From the NCBI GenBank assembly GCA_963965975.1, contig OZ014413.1, forward strand, positions 684,501 to 748,500: a stretch of DNA of 64,000 nucleotides, read 5' to 3'. How positions within the stretch are numbered: the stretch's first letter is position 1; the number at the start of each line of letters is the position of its first letter. Below the pieces are notes generated by a model. That model saw only the letters and a list, made by a program, of their open reading frames with translations, was not told the origin of the DNA and searched no databases. The position numbers and the translations under genes are program-made. The DNA is from Xestospongia bergquistia (Eukaryota > Porifera > Demospongiae > Haplosclerida > Petrosiidae). Positions 29,751 through 46,941 of the stretch are shown piece after piece.

Positions 29751-30376
29751 GTTAAGTTAACATGGTATTCTTGTATCTTTGTTGGTATTAGCTATAGTCT
29801 ACATTATGTTAAATATATGGTATCCTTTTAATATGCTAATACACTAATGCTTTATCAAAGTAATGTAATGTTTGTAATTATGATCTTTTAATATAGTAGA
29901 TTGTTAATATTTTCTAGAATTTAATATTTGCTTCATCCATTTCTTAGGGACTTGGAGCAGTTACAATGGGAGACTTTGTGTCTAGTGATTGTCCATCTCG
30001 TACTTGTTCAGATCAGCCATGTCTTAACAATGCTCTCTGTGTCAATACTACCGAACTAGCTGTCGATACAAACTACATGTGTTCGTGTTCAGATAACTAT
30101 TTTGGAACCAGCTGTCAATATTACAACGTATGTACAACCAATCCATGTCAGAATAATGGTGTCTGTACTCCTAATATTAACGTTGTTACTATTAACCAAT
30201 ACTTCTGTAACTGTCCTGCTGAGACAACTGGTATGAACTGTGAAACACTCCTCAATCCTTGTCTCTCCGATCCATGTCAAAATGGTGGTACTTGTGAATC
30301 AACCAATGACGTAGCTGTGTGTCACTGTCCCTCAGGATTTACTGGTGACCGATGTCAAACACAGTTACCATCTTAA
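328..30376 (+). CDS. Giant secreted or matrix cadherin, 5' end outside the window
   Basis: Calcium-dependent adhesion-type extracellular protein. Exons chained in frame: 328-377, 440-871, 998-1229, 1318-2057, 2144-2419, 3659-19326, 19661-19887, 20013-20217, 20385-20571, 20779-24273, 24858-25239, 25300-25754, 25862-26262, 26451-26751, 27089-27268, 27501-27640, 27973-28195, 28774-29008, 29227-29387, 29524-29709, 29948-30376. The sum is 24,605 nt, about 8,200 residues, ending in TAA. The first exon opens in the middle of a module (YDNNRQEPDP), so the start lies upstream. Canonical EC repeats show PEN, DRE/DYE and DxNDN motifs; I count about 26. They alternate with about 32 modules of the form LNG...EEG...DxD...YxNxxxEP...DG...NDxPP. 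One LamG-like domain, receptor-L-like repeats and three EGF domains follow. No hydrophobic anchor precedes the stop, so the product is probably secreted, or needs an unseen alternative exon. The cadherin call is sure; orthology to a named family is not. Confidence 0.93.
440..7680 (+). other. Cadherin-like module block 1 (non-canonical)
   Basis: About 13 consecutive modules of roughly 110-150 residues. Each begins after an NDxPP linker, has an acidic Glu-rich strand (for example FIEEGPAVLL), a D-x-D turn, a YxNxxxEP motif and a final DG before the next linker. They lack the DRE motif and A/B-strand pattern of EC repeats. They recur between the later EC blocks and are extremely Asn-glycosylation-rich (many NxT/S). 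Two modules at about 4,340-5,100 are of a different sub-type and are treated separately as a finding. Confidence 0.75.
2420..3658. repeat. Cadherin intron with a 38-bp tandem array (about 23 copies)
   Basis: From about 2455 to 3320 a 38-bp unit centred on TAGTTGTAGTACACTATATG is repeated head to tail about 23 times. Variants are mostly GTATA/GTGTA and ATGGT/ATGAT. The rest of the intron (3321-3658) is unique, AT-rich sequence ending in a pyrimidine tract and CAG at 3658. Confidence 0.95.
7686..11645 (+). other. EC cadherin repeat block 1 (about 12 repeats)
   Basis: Regular repeats of roughly 105-115 residues. Each starts with a PxF linker and an EN motif (VPEN, IPEN), has DxD, a central LDRE or LDYE, and ends in DxNDN. 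The best conserved are the sixth to eleventh. The set of calcium ligands (E, DRE/DYE, DxNDN) looks intact in most; a few early linkers are degenerate (FNAEAPQF, GNVNEFSP, NISEFSP). Confidence 0.88.
11860..12720 (+). other. LamG/concanavalin-like domain nested in a cadherin-like module
   Basis: The stretch has the LamG pattern: WHHLSLV, LTIYIDG, RIYLGARP and YFTGRLHRMVVSP, with paired cysteines. It is preceded by the first half of a non-canonical cadherin-like module (FSEGS...IEDLDG) and followed by what looks like the second half of that module (a Y-x-x-FL segment, TEPRS, TVTDG, then SNDGPPV). It lies wholly inside the 15.7-kb exon. Confidence 0.7.
14440..16660 (+). other. EC cadherin repeat block 2 (about 7 repeats)
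   Basis: Seven canonical EC repeats with EN, DxD, LDRE/LDYE and DxNDN motifs, flanked on both sides by non-canonical modules (about four upstream from 12735, about three downstream to 18000). One repeat (about 16,075-16,160) carries a Ser/Gly-rich loop insertion. Confidence 0.85.
18000..18640 (+). other. EC cadherin repeat block 3 (2 repeats)
   Basis: Two canonical EC repeats (starts near PQFLYVVNLPEN and QFNQTRYNATIGE; the second has a clear IDRE) isolated between runs of non-canonical modules. They show that the two module types are interleaved and not confined to separate halves of the protein. Confidence 0.8.
21125..22725 (+). other. EC cadherin repeat block 4 (5 repeats)
   Basis: Five canonical EC repeats in the 3.5-kb exon 20779-24273, with DEN/PEN starts, LDAE/LDHE/LDRE cores and DxNDN ends. 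The fourth is short (about 90 residues). Non-canonical modules follow up to about 28,195. Confidence 0.85.
24274..24857. repeat. Cadherin intron with a 67-bp tandem array at the splice donor
   Basis: The donor of exon 20779-24273 is the first unit of an array with a 67-bp period (starts at about 24278, 24345, 24412 and 24479). About five copies of GTATTAACATATAACATATG-type units run to about 24,660. The remainder (24,660-24,857) is unique AT-rich intron with short TATA repeats. Confidence 0.9.
26752..27088. repeat. Cadherin intron with AATG/AATT-type short tandem repeat
   Basis: About 26,763-27,000 is an imperfect 4/8/12-bp repeat built from GAATGTATGAATTAAT. Nothing else is recognisable in this intron. 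Confidence 0.9.
28196..28773. other. Unique AT-rich intron
   Basis: Intron between cadherin exons 27973-28195 and 28774-29008. No repeat, ORF or RNA gene was seen. The neighbouring introns 27641-27972 and 29710-29947 hold only GATA-type and (TA)n micro-repeats (29,719-29,746). Confidence 0.7.
28774..29709 (+). other. Receptor-L/LRR-like segment of the giant cadherin
   Basis: Three exons (28774-29008, 29227-29387, 29524-29709) encode about 190 residues of irregular leucine-rich turns such as LQGLENLANF, LTNVDGLRIV, LTDLSGLNN and LVSLDGLTGL. This is the pattern of the receptor L-domain seen in insulin/EGF receptors and related surface proteins. The family label is a pattern call. It sits just before the EGF repeats, so the protein ends in a receptor-like ectodomain arrangement. 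Confidence 0.65.
29985..30373 (+). other. Three EGF-like domains and C-terminus
   Basis: Last exon of the giant cadherin. Three six-cysteine EGF domains begin at CSDQPCLNN, CTTNPCQNN and CLSDPCQNGG; the last ends CPSGFTGDRCQ. Only five residues follow before TAA. There is no transmembrane helix, GPI-type hydrophobic tail or cytoplasmic domain. Confidence 0.92.
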
Positions 30377-30703
30377 GGCATCTTTTTGACCCAGACCTTC
30401 TCGTTTTAAAGGACTTTGTTTTTTATGGACCCTCTATTACATATAGAATACTAGGCTCTAAGACAAAGTTATTTTTATAAGATTAACATACAAATTAAAA
30501 TGTTCCTTGTTTCTTTATAATTATATTAACAACCACACATCACTTATATAACATTATATATGACATATTTAGCAAGTTTCTTTATGACTCTATAACAGTG
30601 ATGTCATTTTTTAGTTTTATTTAATGAAGAATTTTTTTTAGAACATATTCCTATCAATTTAACGTAACTATATTGTCACATGACTAATTTAAGTTTATAC
30701 ACT
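30377..30703. other. Convergent 3' intergenic region
   Basis: Lies between the stop codons of the cadherin (+) and the OCIA-domain gene (-), 327 bp. AT-rich, presumably overlapping or abutting 3' UTRs. No gene seen. Confidence 0.7.
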
Positions 30704-32398
30704 TCAATCTTCATAGATAATATCACCATACTTGTTACGTCTGACAGGACGACCAGAACCTAATAATGTAAATGATTGTATACATGATCACAGTTCAACA
30801 AGAAACTAACCAGCTGGTTTTTGCTGTGGTTCCTTATGTTCATTTTCCACAATGTGTTTCTGAGGAAAGTTCTTCTGCAGTTGGTGTAATCGATTTTCTT
30901 CTCTTATCTCATCAAATGTACGTCCTTTTTGTGGACTTGGTGACAACTCCCAACTAAATATAACAAAATCTATCATACACTACAATAATATAATAATCCA
31001 TTACCTTTTAGAAGTAGTGTCGCCAAAGGCAACAGGTTGATCAGCAAGTGGTTCCTGATCTATTTCTTTGCTTGAGAATACAATCTTGTCATCTATTAAA
31101 ATAAAGAAATTAATTATAGTGACATTAATTCTATTATTAAGACTAATTAATTACCTGGTTTATCAGCACTGGATTTATTGTCATCATCAAGAATAACATC
31201 AAGTCTAGAATATTTACGAGCTCTCGGCTGTTGATAAGGAGCACTATCAGAAACTTTATCTATAATAATACATTAATAATACATTAATAATACAGTAATA
31301 ATACATTAATAATACATTAATAATACAGTAATAATACATTAATAATACAGTAATAATACATTAATAATACATTAATAATACAGTAATAATACATTAATAA
31401 TACAGTAATAATACAGTAATAATACATTAATAATACATTAATAATACATTAATAATACATTAATAATGTCATTGTATATAATCTAAATTAATGATACTAT
31501 ACCTCTTGTTTTAAAATCACTTGAAACTTGTATACCAGCTCTGTTAATTCAAAAAACATTATTAAACTTTTTAATTTTATTTCTTTTTTCATTTGTCTTT
31601 AATTGTCTACCTTGCCATGTGCTCTCGTACTTGGTCCGCTAATCTTGAGTTTTCTAAGGCCATGATCTTTTCCATGCACTTTTGACGATATGAAGACACA
31701 CCCATCATAAAAGTTACTATAAATGCTCCACTGTAATAAAAAAGAGACCATTTTTGAACAGACGCAGGAACACGACCTTGACAATAAACAGTACAATAAT
31801 AACAGTTATAATAATAATAATTATTATTATATCACTAATATATACTCAATAATATAATATAATAGACAAAATATGAACTCAAATACTAAATTTTCAGAGT
31901 CCAAAACCACTAATTTAAAATGTCTGAACAATTTACACACCATAAACAACAATATATAATTTTAATTCATTAAACAACATGTACCTTGTCTCACAAAATA
32001 TCTCAATCCTAGAACACTTAACACTCCCAATGGTAGACCTAATTATTAAACTATTATAATACATTTTCATACTGTGTACCATTTACCTCGAGCTATAGAA
32101 TTTCTTCTACATTCAACAAGAACAGCCTTCTCTTCATCAGTCAACTATTAGAAATATAATTATACTAATAAATTAATATATGTTACAATGTACAAATGTA
32201 TAGCAGGAAATATTGGAAATGGAAAGTATATTGTGAGTATTCTAATTTATATTTCAACATTGCTTTGTCATCTTTGGGTTTTAATTCTTTTCTATTATAG
32301 ATTATTTTCTTGTCCATTATTATGACCTGTATTGGAGGACCTCTGTGTCTCTGGTCATGAGATCTGTGTTCATTGGAGTCTGGACTATTGCCAGCCAT
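30704..32398 (-). CDS. OCIA domain-containing protein (OCIAD1-like)
   Basis: The OCIA family acts at mitochondrial and endosomal membranes. Exons on the minus strand: 32327-32398, 32087-32144, 31985-32038, 31611-31776, 31503-31540, 31155-31259, 31005-31092, 30811-30953, 30704-30759. They join in frame to 259 residues, close to the family's usual size. The OCIA domain covers about residues 25-115: LTDEEKAVLVECRRNS, GLPLGVLSVLGLRYFVRQG, two short hydrophobic stretches, then SYRQKCMEKIMALENS. The C-terminus ends RRNKYGDIIYED, resembling the conserved acidic NKYGD tail of OCIAD1. The start is the first ATG, 224 bp below the p62-like stop. Whether it is the OCIAD1 or OCIAD2 co-orthologue cannot be told. 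The intron after exon 6 holds a 12-bp repeat array. Confidence 0.85.
31262..31470. repeat. 12-bp minisatellite in OCIAD-like intron
   Basis: About 17 copies of AATAATACATTA or AATAATACAGTA between exons 31155-31259 and 31503-31540. Confidence 0.93.
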
Positions 32399-32622
32399 TT
32401 TAGTTTGTAGACACTAGACAGCCACACCCACATAAACTACTACATGTAGGTGTTAAAGAAATAACAAAATTTGCTTTAAGTAAATTAATTTTTTAAAAAG
32501 AATTTATTACGATTTTATAACGATTTCAACATCAAATTTAGGGACTAATAAAATTACGTTCTTTATAAAGAGAAAAAGAATTGTTTTGTTATTGAACTGG
32601 CTAAGTATCAGCTCAATGATGT

Positions 32623-33832
<1,210 letters not shown>

Positions 33833-34251
33833 CAGGTCTTTTAAAGTCTAAATTTGGCTCTGCTTTCTTTCCAAAAAATTTTTTTCCTCTATTAATTTCT
33901 TCCTTTTAAACTTGCAGTTCGCTGGATGCGTAATATGGTGTACTGCTCCCGGTATTTATACATAAAGTATAGCAAAATGTATACACGCAAGCAATTGATG
34001 ACGATTCAGGTCCCAAAATACGCTGACTGCGCGATTTGTACTATTATTAGTAACATTATGACGTGTCGTCAAGTCAGCATTTTCGTAAGACATCTAATAG
34101 TCCAGCATTGCAATTTTATTTCTTACAGTCAGCATTCCGTATTTGATCTAAAATAGCGTAAACATTTTTAACCCTATATGGACTTTCAGCAGTGGGTGGG
34201 GTTGACTAGTAAATTCCTAGTTCAGTGACCGTTTAATTTAACTGTTTCCAA
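33833..34251. promoter_or_regulatory. Divergent promoter region, p62-like / SH3 gene
   Basis: 419 bp between the two start codons, reading outward in both directions. It contains an AT-rich stretch with TATTTATACATA near 33,953 and less AT-rich flanks. No ORF homologous to a known protein. Promoter role is inferred from position only. Confidence 0.5.
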
Positions 34252-41287
<7,036 letters not shown>

Positions 41288-41811
41288 CTGTACTCACAAT
41301 TTATTAAAAATATTACACTATACAGCTGTTGCTACATCACATGACATTAGCATGATTATCGCTTCAAAAAATCTGATTTATATTAATTAAATTAGTTAAT
41401 TAATTTAATTGTATGTTTAGTTTATTATCATTCAAAATATAAATTGTTAACTAAAATTTGATATTGTTAAGGTTTGTTTCTATTAATATTACTTACAAAT
41501 AACTATTGTTCAGTTACTTGGATTTGATAAACAACTTGTATTATAATTATTAGAAATGATAATTATAATAATTCATTCCAAATAGTTGGTCATTCAATTT
41601 TGGAATACGTTGATAATATCATCAGTTGTTTTGAATACTGTGACATTCTTTCCTCAATAACTATGAAATAAGTCAACTTATATAATACAATTCTGTATAA
41701 GGTAATTAATTATCTAATTAATATAATGTCTCAGCCCACACAACACTTGTATCACGAGTACAGAGGTCAGAAGTTCTAATTCTTAACTTCATATGAACTA
41801 AAACAGTTGCT
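41288..41811. other. Intergenic region before the PRPP synthetase gene
   Basis: 524 bp, AT-rich, between the SH3 gene stop and the next start. Presumably the 3' UTR of one gene and promoter of the next. No ORF, repeat or RNA gene seen. Confidence 0.6.
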
Positions 41812-43729
41812 ATGGCTACTTCAAATGTTCATCGATCTTACAGTATGAGTCAAGAAATGGATGTTCCATTTCCTCCTGGTCTGTGGAAGCCAGTCAAGTT
41901 ATTTTATCATCCGTCAATGAAAAAGTTAGCAGAATCAATAGTTACAAGAGTTACAGAGAAAAAACTTAGAATGGGAAAGAGTATGGTAAGTGAGGATACA
42001 AAGACAGGTTTATCAAATGATATAGACATATATAGATGTGTTTACTGTTTCTCTTTGACTTTCCATCAAGATATGTTAATATTTTCTCTCTCTTTCTCTC
42101 CCTAGGATAATATTCGTTCTGTTGAGCTCTGTGACACTATCCAATGGGATAGATTTCGTGATGGATGGCCGAATATATTTATTAAAAAAGTAGAAGAGAT
42201 AGCAGGAAGAGATAGTATGTGAACTCACTACCTGTTAACATAATGAGTTGACCTTTCTTTAGTTATTTTTGTGGCTAGTTTTCATACTCCTGAAGTGATA
42301 TTTGAAGAACTGTCTTTAATATATTCATTCCCAAGGTAACTCAAATATGCCAACAATGTAGACATAGTTATGAAGTTAAAAGGTCATGTATAGGGTTCAA
42401 AGGTCATTAGTATGAGGGTATATATTATTATTAGAAGAAAACATTGTTTTCCTTTGATACTTTAGGTATTTGGTAAGATCATTTCGCCTCATTCTTGCTT
42501 ACTTTCCAACAGCTACAATGGAAAGAGTTGATAAAGAGGGACAGATTGTCACAGCTAAAGTCAGTAACATACCACTAGTACCTCCTAATTTACCAATATA
42601 CTTATACTATATTGTATGACCTCTACTGTATTCTTATTAGAGTGTAATGGCTTTCATTATAAGTACTGATACATTGTGAAATAGATGTTCTCTTCTTTTT
42701 ATTAGAGTTTAGCTACAATGTTGTCTGTGATACCACTGGCTGCTAGAGGACCTGCTCAAATCTTTGTTTTTGATATTCATGCACTTCAGGAAAGGTTCTA
42801 TTTTTCTGATCAAGTCATTCCAAGGTACTTGAAACCTCAGAAATTTACACTTATCTTTGATCTTCTTCATTTAGGCTATTAACTTTTATGCCATATCTTA
42901 TTAAAGAACTTAAAAAGTTACCTGATGTTAATAATCTTGCTATAGCTTTCCCTGATGAAGGAGCTTATAAAAGATTTCACGTCTCCTTTGAACAATGGCC
43001 TATTATTACTTGTAGTAAAACTAGAAATGGTGACCAGAGAAAAGTTGTCATTAAAGAAGGTTTGTATAACAGCACTGTATATCGCAGAGAGGAATTGTAC
43101 ATAGTATAAAATAGACATGTGCTCTCTCTATATGTTAATAGTATCTAAAACTAATTGTATGAGATTGTTATAAAACAGTTATCTACCTTTAATATGGTGG
43201 TAAAGCTGATGTTAGGATGTAATTGAATTATATTGTATCTTTTAATTATGATGAAACTGTCTTGACTTATCCAACAATGAGATTAAATAATATAAATTAG
43301 TTTTAAAGTGTATTATTATTAAGAGTATAACTTTGTTATTGAGTCTGTTGTTTTATATATGATTTCAATTTATCAGGTGATCCTAAAGGTAGACATGTTG
43401 TTATTGTTGATGATCTTGTACAAACAGGAGGAACTCTAATGGAGTGTGCTAAAGTAAGTTTGTCCTTAATTTATTACATTAATTCATTGTTTAAATTCCA
43501 GGCTATAAAATTACAAGGAGCTACTGATATAAGTCTGTTTGTTACACATGCTGTGTTTCCTGAGAGATCATGGGAACAATTTACAACAAGTGATCTTCAA
43601 TTTGCTAATTTTTGGATCACAGACTCCATTCCTCATGCTAATGAAATATCTCAACATAAACCATTTAAATTATTATCACTGGCTGAGGGTATTGTTGACG
43701 CTCTTCTTTCATTTGATCTCCTGCAATAA
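41812..43729 (+). CDS. Ribose-phosphate pyrophosphokinase homologue, class II (plant-like)
   Basis: PRPP synthetases make phosphoribosyl pyrophosphate from ribose 5-phosphate and ATP for nucleotide synthesis. Exons 41812-41985, 42106-42214, 42263-42335, 42466-42559, 42706-42824, 42875-43059, 43377-43453 and 43502-43729 join in frame to 352 residues. Diagnostic stretches are [57 protein letters not shown] (PRPP-binding loop) and [12 protein letters not shown]. These match the class II enzymes known from plants (PRS3/PRS4 type, about 340 residues), not the class I PRPS1/PRPS2 of animals (318 residues). The plant type is less strict about phosphate activation; whether this copy is catalytic is not shown. 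The start is the first ATG. No transit peptide is obvious. Confidence 0.88.
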
Positions 43730-44196
43730 TAAATATACCTCTGTTATTATAGTAAACCCTATTAATATAAGTATATCTTTGTAATAATATATGTTGCTGT
43801 AATCTTGTATTTCTAAATTTCATTCTAGATATATATTGAGTGACTACAGATATGTAATTGGGATTGACTTCCTTATTTGAATAGTTAACTTCAAAGGATG
43901 TTATTACCAATATATATAATATATCAATTTCATTTCCTTGTTAGAAATATTTTCTAATTACTATTGGGAGGAGCATATGATTTCTAGGTATTGTAATAAT
44001 TAAGTTAATATGAATGTGTAAACAAGTCTAGATAAAGGAAATATAAATTAGTTAAATTGATTTATATAATTTACTTAGATAATTTGTTTTGAAACAATTC
44101 TCTATTGAAGATCAAGGAAATATAAAGTAGTCATATATTAATACACATTAACATTAGATATACATATTTTGTAAATTTAAACTAATTCAAAATGTG
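43730..44196. other. Convergent 3' intergenic region
   Basis: 467 bp between the stops of the PRPP synthetase homologue (+) and the first Ig gene (-). AT-rich, no recognisable feature. Confidence 0.65.
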
Positions 44197-46544
44197 TTAT
44201 TTAGTAGTTGTAATTATATTGGTTATCTCCATCTTGTGGTTCACTTCGTATGTCCTTTGTGATGACTCAAGGATAGCTATTTTACCAACAAGAAGAAAAA
44301 TAATAATAATTAATACAACTACTATTATTAATAGAAGCCCTGATACTATGGTAACCAATATCAATGCTATGTCATTGATGTCTTTAGACTGTAACACTTG
44401 TGTAGGAGAAGTAGTAAGGCTGCTACTTGTAACAGACAAAGTATGAAATGAAGTGAAAAGGTAGTTTGTGGAGGTGTGACTGATATAAGGACTCATGTCT
44501 ATCTTAACACTTTCCATCATCATTTGTGTAGAATGTCTGGTACTGTTACTTGAAAATGATGAAGATGGAGTTAGATAGGGAGTTGATGATTTTGGATGTG
44601 AGGTAGTGAAGATAGAGCTGTGAAATGTCTCACTTATCTTTAAAGTAACACTGTCATGAACTTCAATATTGAACTCCTTAATAACAGCTATACAAGTATA
44701 GTTTCCTTTATGATCTTCTGATGTTACATTGTGTAGTAATGAAATGTATTGAAAGAAATTGGGGGTTGATTCTTGTTGAGGTTGTAGTTCCCTTATTGTA
44801 CCATTTGTCATTTCATGTATTATAGTAACATTAGTTTTTAATAGACCAATATCACTATATACTAAACAAGTAAGAGTAACTGTACTACCAGAAACTACTG
44901 GAGAGATAGAAGGAGTAATGGAGGCTGTTACACAAAGAGATGGAACTAGTTCAGGAGCTGTATAAAACAAAAAGAAGGTAAAAGACATACATTGCTGTTC
45001 AAAATTTCATAACCTCTTACCTCCTATGTCAAACTTTACTCTATAACTATATGACTTTTTCTCCCATATTGTTTTAGCTATACAAACAAACACAAAACTC
45101 TCTATAAAATGACTGCCTGTGTTTGGTATCAACTGTAATGTTGATAAATGTTCTCCAATAGGTGTTCTCCAATGATAGGTGCTCTCCAATCCACCAATAA
45201 ATGATCCTCCAGTATAAAATTGCAGAAAAAACTCATCCAATGATAGAGAAGAGTACACAGCACAGAGAGGAGGTGGAGTGTTAGAGTTTATATTGAAAGG
45301 TAATCTGATGGTTATTGATGTCCCATTTGGTAAAATGAATTCTATTGGTTCATAATCTGTAATTAATAAGAAAAACATCAACAATATGACAATCCATTTG
45401 TCCTTCCTTCCATCTATTTATCATCTATCTGTCCATCTATTCACCTATATCATACATACCTTTAATACTGACATAATGTATCTCTATTACTGTATTCTCA
45501 CTAACACATAGGAACTTCCCTTGATCTTTTGGACTAGACACTGTTATAACTCCACCCACTACAGGTACTAACTCTGTAGTATTAGAGAGTACTTTATTTA
45601 AAGTACTAACACAATTAATAGTGATATTATCCCCAGGAGTATCCACATAATGTCGACTAGTTGTAATGTTACTAGCTAGAGTGGTAGAGAGAAATATGAT
45701 CATGATATTCTGCTACTATCCTCTCTCTCTCTCATTCATTCATTCATTATTAAGTGACTATTATATATTACATATCATTATTATATATTATAATATAAAT
45801 ATTATAATATACTACTATTTGATGATGCACAAGTGTCTGTTGACTGTATCAGACTTTCTGAGAAATGTTATTGTGAATCTGTTACTGTAAGTGTAATTCC
45901 CCTTTTTATCCTATCAGTCAATTATAACATCAAAAGAACAACAAAAACAGTCCAGCAGGATATGGTTATAGCAGTCATTAAGATGAAAGATCATAATTTA
46001 TTAAGTACTGCTAATATTAACAATATAGTGTACTAACTTACCTATAGGTATAGCTGTAACTGATATATTCTCACTGCAGTGATGAACATAGGACTTTGTC
46101 TCTATTAACTTGTGTAGTTCATTTAAAGTATAGTTTTGTCTGTTATAACATTGACAAGTATATATACCATAATGTGCTTCAGTTATATTGTCAATATTTA
46201 ATATTGAACTAGTAGAAGTCACCACTTTATTAACATTACTATAGTTGACTTCAATATTGCCTTCAGTCCATATCAACTCTTGACCTGATAATAAGGTAGC
46301 ATTGATAAGAGAACAAATGAGACTAAGTCGATTATTGTCTTCAAATACAGCACTGACAGAGAGAGTATAATCATCATGAGGCTCTGCAGGGAGAACCAGT
46401 AAACATAATAAATTTTGCTGATTCTTTAAACTTAGTTACACATTTAGTACCTGTAGGTTTTGGAGTACTACCATCAGTACATTGTTGGCCAACAGCAATA
46501 GAATACGAGAACAGTAGTAAACACAACACAGGAGCCACTAACAT
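44197..46544 (-). CDS. Ig-type single-pass membrane protein, copy A
   Basis: Cell-surface receptor or adhesion protein of unknown ligand. Exons 46451-46544, 46042-46383, 45460-45675, 45021-45356 and 44197-44957 join in frame to 582 residues; all introns are phase 1, typical of Ig exon shuffling. The signal peptide is LVAPVLCLLLFSYSIAVG. Ig-like domains follow: exon 2 (LSLICSL, then HYGIYTCQCY), exon 3 (ITINC, GKFLC), exon 4 (C-poor, less certain) and the start of exon 5 (VTLTCLVYSD, GNYTCIAV). A Ser/Thr-rich stalk, one transmembrane helix (LILVTIVSGLLLIIVVVLII) and a tail of about 30 residues with one Tyr complete it. No kinase or ITIM/ITAM-like motif is evident. It is a tandem duplicate of 46942-48859. 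Confidence 0.87.
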
Positions 46545-46941
46545 CTTTCTACGTGGTTAAAGTTAATTTCCTGGTAAGGTCATAAGGTCTCACTGAAGGC
46601 AGTCCAACAGTCAAGCAGTTATATTATTATTATTATTACTATTATTATTAATATCCGTACCAAAATGATTTGTTGAGGTGAAGCAATAATTAAAATATCT
46701 ATAACATAAATCAATATTGGTTTATGTTTCTATTTTCTACTATAAAGTGGATAGTTTTATTGTTTTCAGTTTCATTACATAATATTTAACTGAATCAATT
46801 AATTATACAAATATTTAAAATTGTCCTTCAATATTATAACTAGTTTCCTATATATAACAACTTACAATACAAAAAAAGAAAAAAGAAAACAAGAAATACA
46901 CTAAAATATCAAAAAATATAATTTCATAATATAACTCAATG
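46545..46941. other. Intergenic region between Ig paralogues
   Basis: 397 bp holding the promoter side of copy A and 3' side of copy B. Contains a short (ATT)n run near 46,623-46,650 and A-rich sequence near 46,870. No gene seen. Confidence 0.6.

Noticed and set aside
30772-30957. 61-residue plus-strand open frame
   Set aside because: Lies over an exon of the OCIA-domain gene on the opposite strand, whose frame and splice sites are conserved.
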